Shown here: one piece after another, positions 1 to 6,768 of the stretch
How the letters are laid out: the number at the start of each line of letters is the position of its first letter
Numbering within the stretch: position 1 is the stretch's first letter
Assembly (NCBI GenBank): GCA_905202115.1
Contig: CAJKQZ010000094.1
Coordinates: forward strand, 1 to 9,420
Origin: an uncultured Prevotellaceae bacterium
GTDB lineage: Bacteria > Bacteroidota > Bacteroidia > Bacteroidales > Bacteroidaceae
DNA: 9,420 nucleotides
Reading direction: 5' to 3'
The notes under the pieces: generated by a model
Database searches by the model: none
What the model saw: the letters and a program-made list of their open reading frames with translations, nothing else
Told to the model about the DNA's origin: nothing
Translations under genes and position numbers: made by a program

Positions 1-42
1 AATATGTCTGAGATATTTTAAAATATCTCAGACATATTTTTT
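1..42. repeat. Array 1: perfect 38-bp palindrome of the 21-bp-phased repeat, followed by a T run
   Basis: Positions 1-19 and 20-38 are exact reverse complements with no spacer. The palindrome contains two 13-bp cores, TATGTCTGAGATA at 3-15 and its reverse complement at 24-36, starting exactly 21 bp apart and joined by TTTTAAAA. Six T residues follow at 37-42, so in + strand RNA this would form a long hairpin with a U tract, the shape of an intrinsic terminator. It lies directly after the end of the possible minus-strand small gene. The array may continue to the left of the window. The same core recurs in arrays at 6630-6692 and 9371-9420. Confidence 0.9.
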
Positions 43-43
43 G

Positions 44-301
44 CTATATATACATCTGCTGATTTTCAGGTGCTTGGAGGGTGTCTGTTTTTGTCTGTAA
101 AACCTTCAGGAAAGGCAACGACGTTTTTTCGCAGAGCTTGTTAGGATTGTAAAAAAAGAGATGTCTTGCGTCGGACACATATTGTTCTAAAACGCTTATG
201 GCATGATTTTCCTGTTCTGGTAAATATAGTCCTTTATTATAAAATCCGGCTCGTATGTAATGGCTTGTTATTCTAAAATGGTAAAATTGACATCCGCGCA
301 T
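44..301 (-). CDS. Possible small hypothetical protein (85 aa), divergent from ppdK
   Basis: I do not recognise this protein. It is an ATG-initiated 85-residue frame on the minus strand, ending in TAG six bases from the palindrome at 1-38. No signal peptide, membrane segment or known motif is visible. The composition is mixed and soluble-looking, with several aromatic residues in its N-terminal half. It would be transcribed away from ppdK out of their shared upstream region. The only promoter-like element is a poor TATTTTG just ahead of the start, too close for a normal leader. For a real gene: there is no competing frame here and it sits neatly between a promoter region and a hairpin. Against: it is short, has no recognisable homology and no good promoter. 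It could be a degenerate remnant or a chance frame. Confidence 0.3.
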   Translation of the reverse strand: MRGCQFYHFRITSHYIRAGFYNKGLYLPEQENHAISVLEQYVSDARHLFFYNPNKLCEKTSLPFLKVLQTKTDTLQAPENQQMYI

Positions 302-343
302 AACATTAATGCAAAATATCTTTTTAAATTGTGAATTTTATGC

Positions 344-351
344 TACTTTTG
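344..351 (+). promoter_or_regulatory. Likely -7 element of the ppdK promoter
   Basis: TACTTTTG matches the Bacteroidota -7 consensus TAnnTTTG. No TTG sits at the ideal distance upstream, only a T run at 321-325, so the -33 half is weak. Transcription would begin about 7 bases further on, giving an A-rich leader of roughly 35 bases before the ATG at 394. That spacing supports 394, rather than the TTG at 367, as the translation start. Confidence 0.5.
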
Positions 352-393
352 CGACTGATAGATTAATTGAGCAAGATATTAAAAGAAAAAATT

Positions 394-3114
394 ATGGAAA
401 CAAAAAGAGTCTACCTGTTCGGTAACGGAAAGGCTGAGGGCAACGCTACAATGCGTAATTTGCTGGGCGGAAAGGGTGCTAATATAGCGGAAATGAACCT
501 TATAGGAATTCCCGTGCCTCCAGGCTTTACAATAACAACCGACACCTGCAATGAGTATTACCGCATAGGAAAGAAACAGGTGGTGGCTCTGCTCAAGGAT
601 GACGTGGAACGTTCGGTAGTCCATATAGAAACGCTGATGAACAGCAAATTTGCCGATCCGGTAAATCCGCTTCTTCTTTCGGTACGTTCGGGCGCAAGAG
701 CCTCTATGCCGGGTATGATGGATACTATTCTCAACCTCGGTTTGAACGACGAAGTCGTTGAAGGTCTGGCAAAGAAAACCGGCAATCCGCGTTTCGCATA
801 CGACGCATATCGCCGTTTCGTGCAGATGTACGGTGATGTCGTCATGGGAATGAAGCCCACAAACAAAGACGACATCGATCCTTTTGAAGCAATCATACAG
901 CAGGTAAAAGCAGAACGCGGCATAAAACTCGACAACGAACTCCAGACCGAAGATCTGAAGAAACTTGTGGCTTTGTTCAAAAAGGCCATAAAGGAACACA
1001 CCGGAAAAGATTTCCCTGACGATCCTATGGAGCAGCTTTGGGGCGCAATATGCGCAGTGTTCGACAGCTGGATGAACGAGCGCGCAATACTGTACCGTAA
1101 AATGGAAGGAATACCTGCAGAGTGGGGTACTGCCGTTTCGGTTATGGCAATGGTATTCGGCAATATGGGCGACACATCGGCTACAGGCGTTTGCTTCAGC
1201 CGTGACGCTGCTACCGGTGAAGACGTATTCAATGGAGAATGGCTCGTTAACGCACAGGGCGAAGATGTTGTAGCCGGAATACGTACGCCGCAGCAGATAA
1301 CAAAAGCCGGTTCCCGCAAATGGGCTGCCATGCAGGGCGTGAGCGAAGAGGAACGCGTAGCCAAATACCCTTCAATGGAAGAGGCAATGCCCGATATATA
1401 CAAACAACTCGACGAAATTCAGACGAAACTCGAAAACCATTACCATGATATGCAGGATATGGAGTTCACCGTTCAGGAAGGTAAGCTTTGGTTTTTGCAG
1501 ACACGTAACGGCAAACGCACCGGTACGGCTATGGTTCGCATAGCAATGGAACTGCTTCACCAGGGAATGATTGACGAGAAAACAGCGATAGAACGTTGCG
1601 AGCCCAATAAGCTTGACGAATTGCTTCATCCTGTATTCAACAAGGAAGCTCTCAAGGCTGCAAAAGCGCTTACGCGCGGACTTCCCGCTTCGCCGGGCGC
1701 TGCAACGGGACAAATCGTATTCTTTGCTGACGATGCCGCAAAATGGCGCGCAGATGGCCATAAGGTGATAATGGTCCGCATAGAGACTTCGCCTGAAGAC
1801 CTTGCCGGAATGGCAGTGGCCGAAGGTATTCTTACCGCACGCGGAGGTATGACTTCGCATGCTGCAGTTGTTGCCCGCGGTATGGGTAAATGCTGCGTTT
1901 CGGGCGCAGGAGCGATAAATGTTGATTATAAAGCGCGCACCGTAGAGATTGAAGGCGTTGTTCTGAAAGAGGGCGATTTTATTTCGCTCAACGGATCTAC
2001 GGGAGATGTTTATAAAGGCGAAGTTCGAACCCAGGCAGCAGAATTGTCCGGCTCATTTGCTGAGCTTATGAACCTTTGCGACAAACACACCCGCCTCGTT
2101 GTAAGAACGAATGCCGATACTCCTCACGACGCCGAAGTTGCTCGTAAGTTTGGTGCCGTTGGCATTGGTCTTTGCCGCACTGAACACATGTTCTTTGACA
2201 ATGAAAAGATTGTTGCAATGCGTGAAATGATTCTTTCCGATACGCCCGAAGGACGTAAAAAGGCATTGCATAAATTGTTGCCCTATCAGAAAGAAGACTT
2301 CAAGGGCATTTTCAAGGCTATGGACGGTTATCCCGTGAATGTTCGTCTGCTTGATCCCCCTTTGCATGAGTTCGTTCCTCACGATGCTAAGGGACAGGAA
2401 GAAATGGCAAAAGAAATGGGCGTTACCGTTGAGTATATCCGTCGTCGTATCGAGAGTCTTTCGGAACATAATCCTATGCTCGGACATCGCGGCTGCCGTC
2501 TAGGAAACACTTATCCCGAGATTACTCAAATGCAGACGCGTGCAATACTCGGAGCTGCTATTGAATTGAAGCGCGAAGGTTACGACCCGCACCCTGAAAT
2601 AATGGTTCCGCTCATCGGTATACTTTATGAGTTCGAGGCTCAGGAAAGGATTATACGTGAAGAGGCAGCCCGTTTGTTTGAGGAAGAAAAAATGGAGATA
2701 CCTTTCAAGATAGGAACGATGATAGAGATTCCTCGTGCTGCTCTTACAGCCGATAAGATAGCTTCTCGCGCAGAGTATTTCTCTTTCGGTACAAACGACC
2801 TTACACAGATGACTTTCGGATATTCGCGTGACGATATCGCTTCGTTCTTGCCGGTATATCTCGAAAAGAAGATATTGAAAGTCGATCCTTTCCAGGTATT
2901 GGACCAGAGAGGTGTAGGCCAGCTTATAGAAATTGCCGTAAAACGTGGTCGTGCAGTACGCCCCGAATTGAAATGCGGTATTTGTGGTGAGCATGGTGGC
3001 GAACCTTCGTCTGTTAAGTTCTGCCACCGTGTAGGTTTGAACTATGTAAGTTGCTCTCCGTTCCGCGTGCCTATCGCCCGCTTGGCGGCGGCGCAGGCTG
3101 CAGTAGAAGAATAA
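394..3114 (+). CDS. ppdK: Pyruvate, phosphate dikinase
   Basis: This enzyme interconverts pyruvate + ATP + phosphate and phosphoenolpyruvate + AMP + pyrophosphate in the cytoplasm. It links glycolysis, gluconeogenesis and the PEP node. The 906-residue product has normal full length. The N-terminal nucleotide-binding domain shows GGKGANIAEM near the start and RSGARASMPGMMDT from residue 98. The swivelling phosphohistidine domain carries GGMTSHAAVVARGMGK, with catalytic His489. The C-terminal PEP/pyruvate barrel has Arg595 (in GLCRTEH), Arg651 (in RLLDPPLHEF), Glu778, Asn801-Asp802 (in GTNDLTQ) and Cys864 (in CGICGEHGG). These match, with a constant offset of 33-34, the active-site residues I recall for the Clostridium symbiosum enzyme (His455, Arg561, Arg617, Glu745, Asn768, Cys831). 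The ATG at 394 was chosen because the protein then opens METKRVYLFGNG, as in relatives; an upstream TTG at 367 would add nine lysine-rich residues. It is transcribed alone, with a hairpin downstream. Confidence 0.97.
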   Translation: METKRVYLFGNGKAEGNATMRNLLGGKGANIAEMNLIGIPVPPGFTITTDTCNEYYRIGKKQVVALLKDDVERSVVHIETLMNSKFADPVNPLLLSVRSGARASMPGMMDTILNLGLNDEVVEGLAKKTGNPRFAYDAYRRFVQMYGDVVMGMKPTNKDDIDPFEAIIQQVKAERGIKLDNELQTEDLKKLVALFKKAIKEHTGKDFPDDPMEQLWGAICAVFDSWMNERAILYRKMEGIPAEWGTAVSVMAMVFGNMGDTSATGVCFSRDAATGEDVFNGEWLVNAQGEDVVAGIRTPQQITKAGSRKWAAMQGVSEEERVAKYPSMEEAMPDIYKQLDEIQTKLENHYHDMQDMEFTVQEGKLWFLQTRNGKRTGTAMVRIAMELLHQGMIDEKTAIERCEPNKLDELLHPVFNKEALKAAKALTRGLPASPGAATGQIVFFADDAAKWRADGHKVIMVRIETSPEDLAGMAVAEGILTARGGMTSHAAVVARGMGKCCVSGAGAINVDYKARTVEIEGVVLKEGDFISLNGSTGDVYKGEVRTQAAELSGSFAELMNLCDKHTRLVVRTNADTPHDAEVARKFGAVGIGLCRTEHMFFDNEKIVAMREMILSDTPEGRKKALHKLLPYQKEDFKGIFKAMDGYPVNVRLLDPPLHEFVPHDAKGQEEMAKEMGVTVEYIRRRIESLSEHNPMLGHRGCRLGNTYPEITQMQTRAILGAAIELKREGYDPHPEIMVPLIGILYEFEAQERIIREEAARLFEEEKMEIPFKIGTMIEIPRAALTADKIASRAEYFSFGTNDLTQMTFGYSRDDIASFLPVYLEKKILKVDPFQVLDQRGVGQLIEIAVKRGRAVRPELKCGICGEHGGEPSSVKFCHRVGLNYVSCSPFRVPIARLAAAQAAVEE

Positions 3115-3142
3115 GCGTATTTTAACGTAATCCTATAAACTT

Positions 3143-3179
3143 AGGCGGTAATGTTCCGGTAAAAAGGACGTTACCGCCT
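3143..3179 (+). terminator. Probable ppdK terminator hairpin
   Basis: AGGCGGTAA at 3143-3151 pairs perfectly with TTACCGCCT at 3171-3179, and the stem continues inward with a few more pairs including G-T wobbles. The hairpin starts 28 bases after the ppdK stop codon. The following T stretch is interrupted (GAGTTGCGTTTTG), so it is a less than ideal intrinsic terminator. It could also serve as a 3' stabilising hairpin. Confidence 0.6.
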
Positions 3180-3481
3180 GAGTTGCGTTTTGAAGGTTTG
3201 TACATTCTGTACGAAAATTATGTATAATGTGTAAACTTATAAAATATGGAACAACATTCAGAGAGGTAACTTATTGGAACTTATATACAAAAATGGAAAT
3301 ATTCAAATCTGTAAGTAAGAATGTCAGGCAAATATAGCTTTTGTTAAGTTTTTTCAGGGTAGTGTGGAACAGACCAAGATGAAATCTTTTTTGCAAGTTT
3401 TCTGCTGGGTCAAAATTTCACAGTTCAAAGATGTGAATGTAATTTTCAGATTCGCATTTGTGCTTAAATTTGTTTTTCCAT
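3180..3481. other. Intergenic stretch without a supported gene
   Basis: About 300 AT-rich bases between the ppdK hairpin and the tRNA promoter. No frame here looks coding on either strand. The only local symmetry I see is a short imperfect dyad with GTAC at 3200-3203 and again at 3209-3212, flanked by TTT and GAAA. I cannot assign a function to it. Confidence 0.5.
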
Positions 3482-3512
3482 TTTGCCGTATATAAAAAAG
3501 TTCCTATCTTTG
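3482..3512 (+). promoter_or_regulatory. Consensus Bacteroidota promoter for tRNA-Ser
   Basis: TTTG at 3482-3485 is separated by 19 bases from TATCTTTG at 3505-3512, which fits TTTG-N19-TAnnTTTG exactly. Transcription would start around 3519, a few bases before the mature tRNA end at 3524. This strong, close placement is what a stable-RNA gene would be expected to have. Confidence 0.85.
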
Positions 3513-3523
3513 CAACCGCAGAA

Positions 3524-3612
3524 GGAAAGATGCCGGAGTGATCGATCGGGGCGGACTCGAAATCCGCTGTACGGCTTTGTCCGTACCGGGGGTTTGAATC
3601 CCTCTCTTTCCG
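3524..3612 (+). tRNA. tRNA-Ser (anticodon CGA)
   Basis: The cloverleaf can be folded by eye. The acceptor stem is GGAAAGA (3524-3530) with TCTTTCC (3605-3611), and the discriminator is G3612. The anticodon stem is GCGGA/TCCGC (3551-3555 and 3563-3567), and the loop CTCGAAA puts anticodon CGA at 3558-3560, reading codon UCG. A long variable arm, GTACGG/CCGTAC (3569-3574 and 3581-3586), marks it as class II, as expected for serine. The T stem is 3588-3592 with 3600-3604 around loop TTTGAAT. The 3' CCA is not encoded and must be added after transcription. It is a single-gene unit with its own promoter and terminator. Confidence 0.96.
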
Positions 3613-3613
3613 C

Positions 3614-3654
3614 AAAGAAATAAGCCGAATCAAACTTCGGCTTATTTCTTTTTT
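3614..3654 (+). terminator. Strong intrinsic terminator after tRNA-Ser
   Basis: A perfect 16-bp stem (3614-3629 with 3636-3651) closes a six-base loop, TCAAAC, with GCCGAA/TTCGGC at the loop end and an unbroken T run at 3649-3654. It begins two bases after the tRNA. The A-rich side gives it some terminator character on the opposite strand as well. Confidence 0.9.
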
Positions 3655-3699
3655 GTGGCAGTGCGATTTTTTATGTAGACGTAATGTGTTGGCGCAAAG

Positions 3700-3718
3700 A
3701 CATACATGATTTGTATGT
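3700..3718. repeat. Short inverted repeat upstream of the helicase promoter
   Basis: ACATACA at 3700-3706 and TGTATGT at 3712-3718 are perfect 7-bp arms around TGATT. It sits about 45 bases before the -33 element of the next promoter, so an operator is conceivable. Equally, it could be a chance AT-rich dyad. Confidence 0.3.
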
Positions 3719-3761
3719 GTTTTGTACGTTTTGTGGAACCGATAAAAATATATTGTGGGCT

Positions 3762-3792
3762 TTTGGCGTTATCGTAGATTTTACTATTTTTG
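3762..3792 (+). promoter_or_regulatory. Consensus Bacteroidota promoter upstream of the helicase
   Basis: TTTG at 3762-3765 is followed after 19 bases by TATTTTTG at 3785-3792, again matching TTTG-N19-TAnnTTTG exactly. I found no comparable element nearer to the helicase ATG at 4114, so this is the best candidate promoter. That implies a leader of about 315 bases. It could instead drive a separate small RNA. Confidence 0.7.
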
Positions 3793-3843
3793 CAATATAA
3801 GGAGTACCGCTGACGGCAGACCGGGATACTCATCAATAAAAAA

Positions 3844-3909
3844 ATGAAAACAGAGGCAGCTTCGTTAATCAATGGCGCGCTACCTGAAAAGGCAGATTAC
3901 AGCGATTGA
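3844..3909 (+). CDS. Possible 21-residue leader peptide in the helicase leader
   Basis: An ATG preceded by a run of seven A residues opens a short frame encoding MKTEAASLINGALPEKADYSD, ending in TGA. It lies about 45 bases after the predicted transcription start, the first well-placed start codon on that RNA. The upstream context (A-rich, no Shine-Dalgarno) is like that of real Bacteroidota genes. No run of one amino acid suggests classical attenuation. It could be a regulatory upstream ORF, a tiny gene, or chance. Confidence 0.25.
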   Translation: MKTEAASLINGALPEKADYSD

Positions 3910-4001
3910 CGGGATCTCAAATCTTATCAAATAGGAGTTTTCATCGTATCGCGTCGGCGTTTCTCCTTTGTTTTGTTTATAAACACCAATCTACAAATGA
4001 T

Positions 4002-4112
4002 ATGAAATCTCGGGAAACCTGCAGATGTTCCAAGCCTGCGGCTTTTTCTTTAGCACAGATGTCAGACATACTCAAGGTTTGCGGTCGGGATATGCGTAGC
4101 AAACGTTTTTGA
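4002..4112 (+). CDS. Possible 36-residue upstream ORF abutting the helicase gene
   Basis: An ATG frame of 36 codons starts MKSRETCRCSKPAAF and ends in TGA at 4110-4112, one base before the helicase ATG at 4114. The frame is open further upstream, to a TTG at 3906, without another ATG. Such close placement would allow translational coupling. The peptide is basic and contains three cysteines, but shows no family I recognise. The abutment may be coincidental. Confidence 0.2.
   Translation: MKSRETCRCSKPAAFSLAQMSDILKVCGRDMRSKRF
4032..4050 (+). terminator. Weak attenuator-like hairpin in the helicase leader
   Basis: AAGCC at 4032-4036 pairs with GGCTT at 4040-4044 around a three-base loop, followed directly by TTTCTT. 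The stem is only five pairs, so termination would be partial at best. Its position, between the promoter at 3762-3792 and the helicase start, is where an attenuator or the end of a leader RNA would lie. Confidence 0.25.
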
Positions 4113-4113
4113 T

Positions 4114-6486
4114 ATGCAGCAATCGGGCAAATATTTAGAGCTACTTGATGATAGCCAGCGTGCGGCAGTGGAATATATCGACGGGCCGTCACTTGTAATA
4201 GCAGGAGCGGGAGCAGGAAAAACCCGCGTGCTTACAACTAAGATAGCTTATTTGATCGATAATGGTATAAATCCGTGGAATATACTTGCACTTACGTTTA
4301 CCAATAAAGCTGCGCGCGAAATGCGGGACAGAGTGGCCGGTATAGTAGGAGAGGATTCTGCGAAACGTCTGCAAATGGGTACTTTTCATAGTGTGTTCGC
4401 ACGTATTCTTCGAACCGAGGCCGAAGCAATAGGATATTCTCCGCGTTTTACTATTTATGATCGCAGCGATTCGGGAAGCCTGGTAAAACAAATCGTTAAA
4501 GAATTAGGACTTGATGATAAAAAATATAAAGCAAATGCTGTTTTATCGAGGATCTCTTGGGCTAAAAATCATCTTATACTTCCAGAGGCTTATGCAAATG
4601 ATACCGAACGATTGAAATCTGACAGTGCGGTGAATATTCCTGCTGTAAAAGATATTTATGTCAGATATCAGCAGCGTCTTAAAGCTTCCGAAGCTATGGA
4701 TTTCGATGATTTGCTCGTACAGATGTTTTTTTTGCTCAACAACAGGGAAGATGTCAGACAAAAATACTCTGAACGCTATGAATTTGTGCTTGTAGACGAA
4801 TACCAGGATACAAATCTTACCCAGGCAAAGATACTCGCTTTGCTAATAAAGGAACACAAACGTATATGTGTGGTAGGAGATGACGCACAGAGCATATATG
4901 CTTTTCGCGGAGCTGATATCGATAATATTCTTAATTTCACAAAAACGTTGCCTGCGGCGAAACTTTTCAAACTCGAGCGTAATTATCGCTCCACACGTTG
5001 CATTGTAGACGCTGCAAACAGTGTCATTTCTAATAATAAACGACGTATTCCGAAACATGTTTACAGTCTGGCTGGGCAAGGTGACAGCATTTTGATAAAA
5101 GAGGCCTACAGCGATCTCGAGGAAGCCGATGTCGTTATGAAAAAGGTTTGTGAGCTTACAGCTAAAGAACATTTGAATTATAATGATATCGCTGTTTTGT
5201 ATCGCACCAATTCCCAAAGCCGCGTTATCGAAGAGTCTTTACGTAAGAATGGTATTCCTTATAAAATAGTGGGCGGATTGTCGTTTTATGAACGTAAGGA
5301 AATAAAAGATGTGATTGCATATTTTCGTTTTATCGTGAATCCCGACGATGAGGAAGCTTTCCGTAGGATAATCAATTATCCTGCACGAGGAATAGGAAGT
5401 ACGACACTTGCGCGTATTACAGCTGTTGCTATGGATAAAGGCATTAGTATGTGGCGTGCCGTGAATGATTTATCGGCCGAAGAGTTGGGAGTTTCTGGTT
5501 TCACGATGAAAAAGATATTGGCGTTCGTTACAATGATGAATGACTTTATAAACGCGGCAGATGAAACCGATGCATATTCTTTGGCTCTTCGAGTTATAGA
5601 CGAAAGCGGTATCCGTAAGGAAATTACCAGCGACATGTCGATTGAAAACATAAGTAGACGAGAAAATCTGGAAGAATTGCTCTCTGCTGTGAATACATTC
5701 GTGGAAAATACGCTTGAAGTAGAAGGAAATGTAAAGTATGCAACAATCGACAGATACCTTTATGAAGTGGCATTGCTTACGGATGCGGATGTTGATACAG
5801 ACGATACGGAGCATGTGACGCTTATGACAATACATTCCGCAAAAGGTTTGGAGTATGATGCCGTATTAATTGTTGGTCTTGAGGAGGAAATTTTTCCCGG
5901 TCAGTCGGCTTCATATTCTACGCGTGAACTTGAGGAAGAAAGGCGCCTTTTTTATGTGGCTCTCACCCGAGCAAAAAGATTTTGTTTTTTAAGTTATGCG
6001 CGCAGCCGCTTTCGTTATGGTCAGATGAGCTTTTCAGAGCCGAGCAGGTTCATAGATGAAATCGATAAGTCGTGTGTAAAGATAAGCGGGAATGTACGTA
6101 CAAAGAGAGATTCGTATGGGACGAATTTTTCGGGACGAGATAGTTACGGCGCAGGTTCCGATATTTTTTCTTCGGGCGGATATAGCGGGAAACCGATATT
6201 CAAAAAAATGGATTTTAATGGTTTTGAGTCTGAGAGAAAAGGACGTTTCACGAAAATGCCGTCGAATTTTGTAACGAATGAAGAAAATGGTGTGTTGTCG
6301 TCGGCGGTTACTCGTAACGGAACCCTTGTGAAAGTAGGGCAGACCGTTGAACACGAACGTTTCGGGCGGGGAGTAGTGAAGAGTCTGACCGATGCGGGCG
6401 ACACTGCAAAGGCGCGTATCGCTTTTGACAATTCAGGAGAAAAGGATCTGCTTCTTAAATTCGCACAGATAAGGGTATTGGATTAG
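4114..6486 (+). CDS. ATP-dependent DNA helicase, UvrD/PcrA type (superfamily 1)
   Basis: A 3'-5' superfamily 1A DNA helicase of 790 residues, expected to act in nucleotide excision and mismatch repair and in clearing proteins or RNA polymerase from DNA. The helicase motifs appear in order. A Q-motif region is LDDSQRAAV. Walker A is GAGAGKT at 31-37 (often GAGSGKT in relatives), with motif Ia TFTNKAAREM from 61. The DEYQDTN Walker B has Asp228-Glu229, and GDDAQSIYAFRG runs from 255. LERNYRST is motif IV, TIHSAKGLEYD near 572 is motif V, and LFYVALTRAK with Arg619 is motif VI. A Gly/Ser-rich, probably disordered linker follows around 665-700. The end (about 736-790, VGQTVEHERFGRGVV onward) resembles the PcrA C-terminal Tudor-like domain that contacts RNA polymerase. 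The ATG at 4114 fits the usual PcrA N-terminus. The gene is transcribed alone behind a long leader. It could be named uvrD or pcrA; I leave the symbol open. Confidence 0.95.
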   Translation: MQQSGKYLELLDDSQRAAVEYIDGPSLVIAGAGAGKTRVLTTKIAYLIDNGINPWNILALTFTNKAAREMRDRVAGIVGEDSAKRLQMGTFHSVFARILRTEAEAIGYSPRFTIYDRSDSGSLVKQIVKELGLDDKKYKANAVLSRISWAKNHLILPEAYANDTERLKSDSAVNIPAVKDIYVRYQQRLKASEAMDFDDLLVQMFFLLNNREDVRQKYSERYEFVLVDEYQDTNLTQAKILALLIKEHKRICVVGDDAQSIYAFRGADIDNILNFTKTLPAAKLFKLERNYRSTRCIVDAANSVISNNKRRIPKHVYSLAGQGDSILIKEAYSDLEEADVVMKKVCELTAKEHLNYNDIAVLYRTNSQSRVIEESLRKNGIPYKIVGGLSFYERKEIKDVIAYFRFIVNPDDEEAFRRIINYPARGIGSTTLARITAVAMDKGISMWRAVNDLSAEELGVSGFTMKKILAFVTMMNDFINAADETDAYSLALRVIDESGIRKEITSDMSIENISRRENLEELLSAVNTFVENTLEVEGNVKYATIDRYLYEVALLTDADVDTDDTEHVTLMTIHSAKGLEYDAVLIVGLEEEIFPGQSASYSTRELEEERRLFYVALTRAKRFCFLSYARSRFRYGQMSFSEPSRFIDEIDKSCVKISGNVRTKRDSYGTNFSGRDSYGAGSDIFSSGGYSGKPIFKKMDFNGFESERKGRFTKMPSNFVTNEENGVLSSAVTRNGTLVKVGQTVEHERFGRGVVKSLTDAGDTAKARIAFDNSGEKDLLLKFAQIRVLD

Positions 6487-6493
6487 AAGTATT

Positions 6494-6528
6494 ATTAAGA
6501 TTGCAGTGGCTTTCTTAATTTTATTGTT
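6494..6528 (+). terminator. Weak AT-rich hairpin just after the helicase gene
   Basis: ATTAAGA at 6494-6500 pairs with TCTTAAT at 6513-6519 around a 12-base loop, and TTTTATTG follows. The stem is short and AT-rich. The much longer hairpin at 6630-6699 is a better terminator candidate for this gene. Confidence 0.25.
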
Positions 6529-6629
6529 AATGTCTATAGGAAAATGCACCGTGGCCGAGACAAACAATTTTTTTTGCTTGACAGCCATTTTTTCATGCGG
6601 TTTTGAAAAGGTGCGAAAGGAAGCCCGAA

Positions 6630-6699
6630 AAATTATCTCAGACATATTTTGAATTATCTCTGAGATATTTTAAAATATGTCTGAGATAATTTTTTTTTA
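6630..6699. repeat. Array 2: three 21-bp-phased repeat units, also a bidirectional terminator
   Basis: Cores start at 6634, 6655 and 6676, exactly 21 bp apart, with linkers TTTTGAAT and TTTTAAAA. The outer units, 6630-6650 and 6672-6692, are perfect 21-bp reverse complements. The middle core, TATCTCTGAGATA, is a fully symmetric hybrid of the two core orientations and can fold on itself. On the + strand the stem is followed by an unbroken run of nine T residues (6691-6699); on the - strand by TTTTT. It sits between the convergent helicase and receptor genes, 143 and 69 bases from their stop codons, so it can plausibly end both transcripts. The remainder of the 6487-6768 gap shows nothing I can assign. 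Confidence 0.9.
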
Positions 6700-6768
6700 C
6701 AAGCGGAAGGTCTTTTTTAATGCGAGGCGGGGAGGATGAGGCAACCTGATAAAAGGTAAGGTTTCTGC

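Noticed and set aside
367..393. TTG start adding nine residues to PpdK
   Set aside because: The ATG at 394 gives the usual family N-terminus and a better leader length from the -7 element at 344-351.
379..999. Long minus-strand frames inside ppdK (206 aa here, 281 aa at 558-1403)
   Set aside because: They are antisense to a full-length, motif-complete enzyme, contain no recognisable domain, and have the odd composition of shadow frames.
3418..3633. 71-residue minus-strand frame containing the phrase KERDSNPRYGQSRTADFES
   Set aside because: This is the antisense reading of the serine tRNA and its flanks, a well-known false protein in bacterial annotation.
3642..3872. 76-residue minus-strand frame between the tRNA terminator and the helicase leader
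   Set aside because: It begins within the leader of the opposite strand, runs through the promoter at 3762-3792 and ends in the tRNA terminator, with low-complexity content and no recognisable motif.
4059..4068. TCAGACATA in the helicase leader, resembling half of the repeat core
   Set aside because: Only nine bases match, the rest of the core and the linkers are absent, and no second copy occurs 21 bp away, so it is probably chance.
6630..6692. CRISPR array
   Set aside because: The repeats are 13-bp cores with 8-bp near-constant AT linkers. There are no unique spacers of 30 bases or so and no cas gene.
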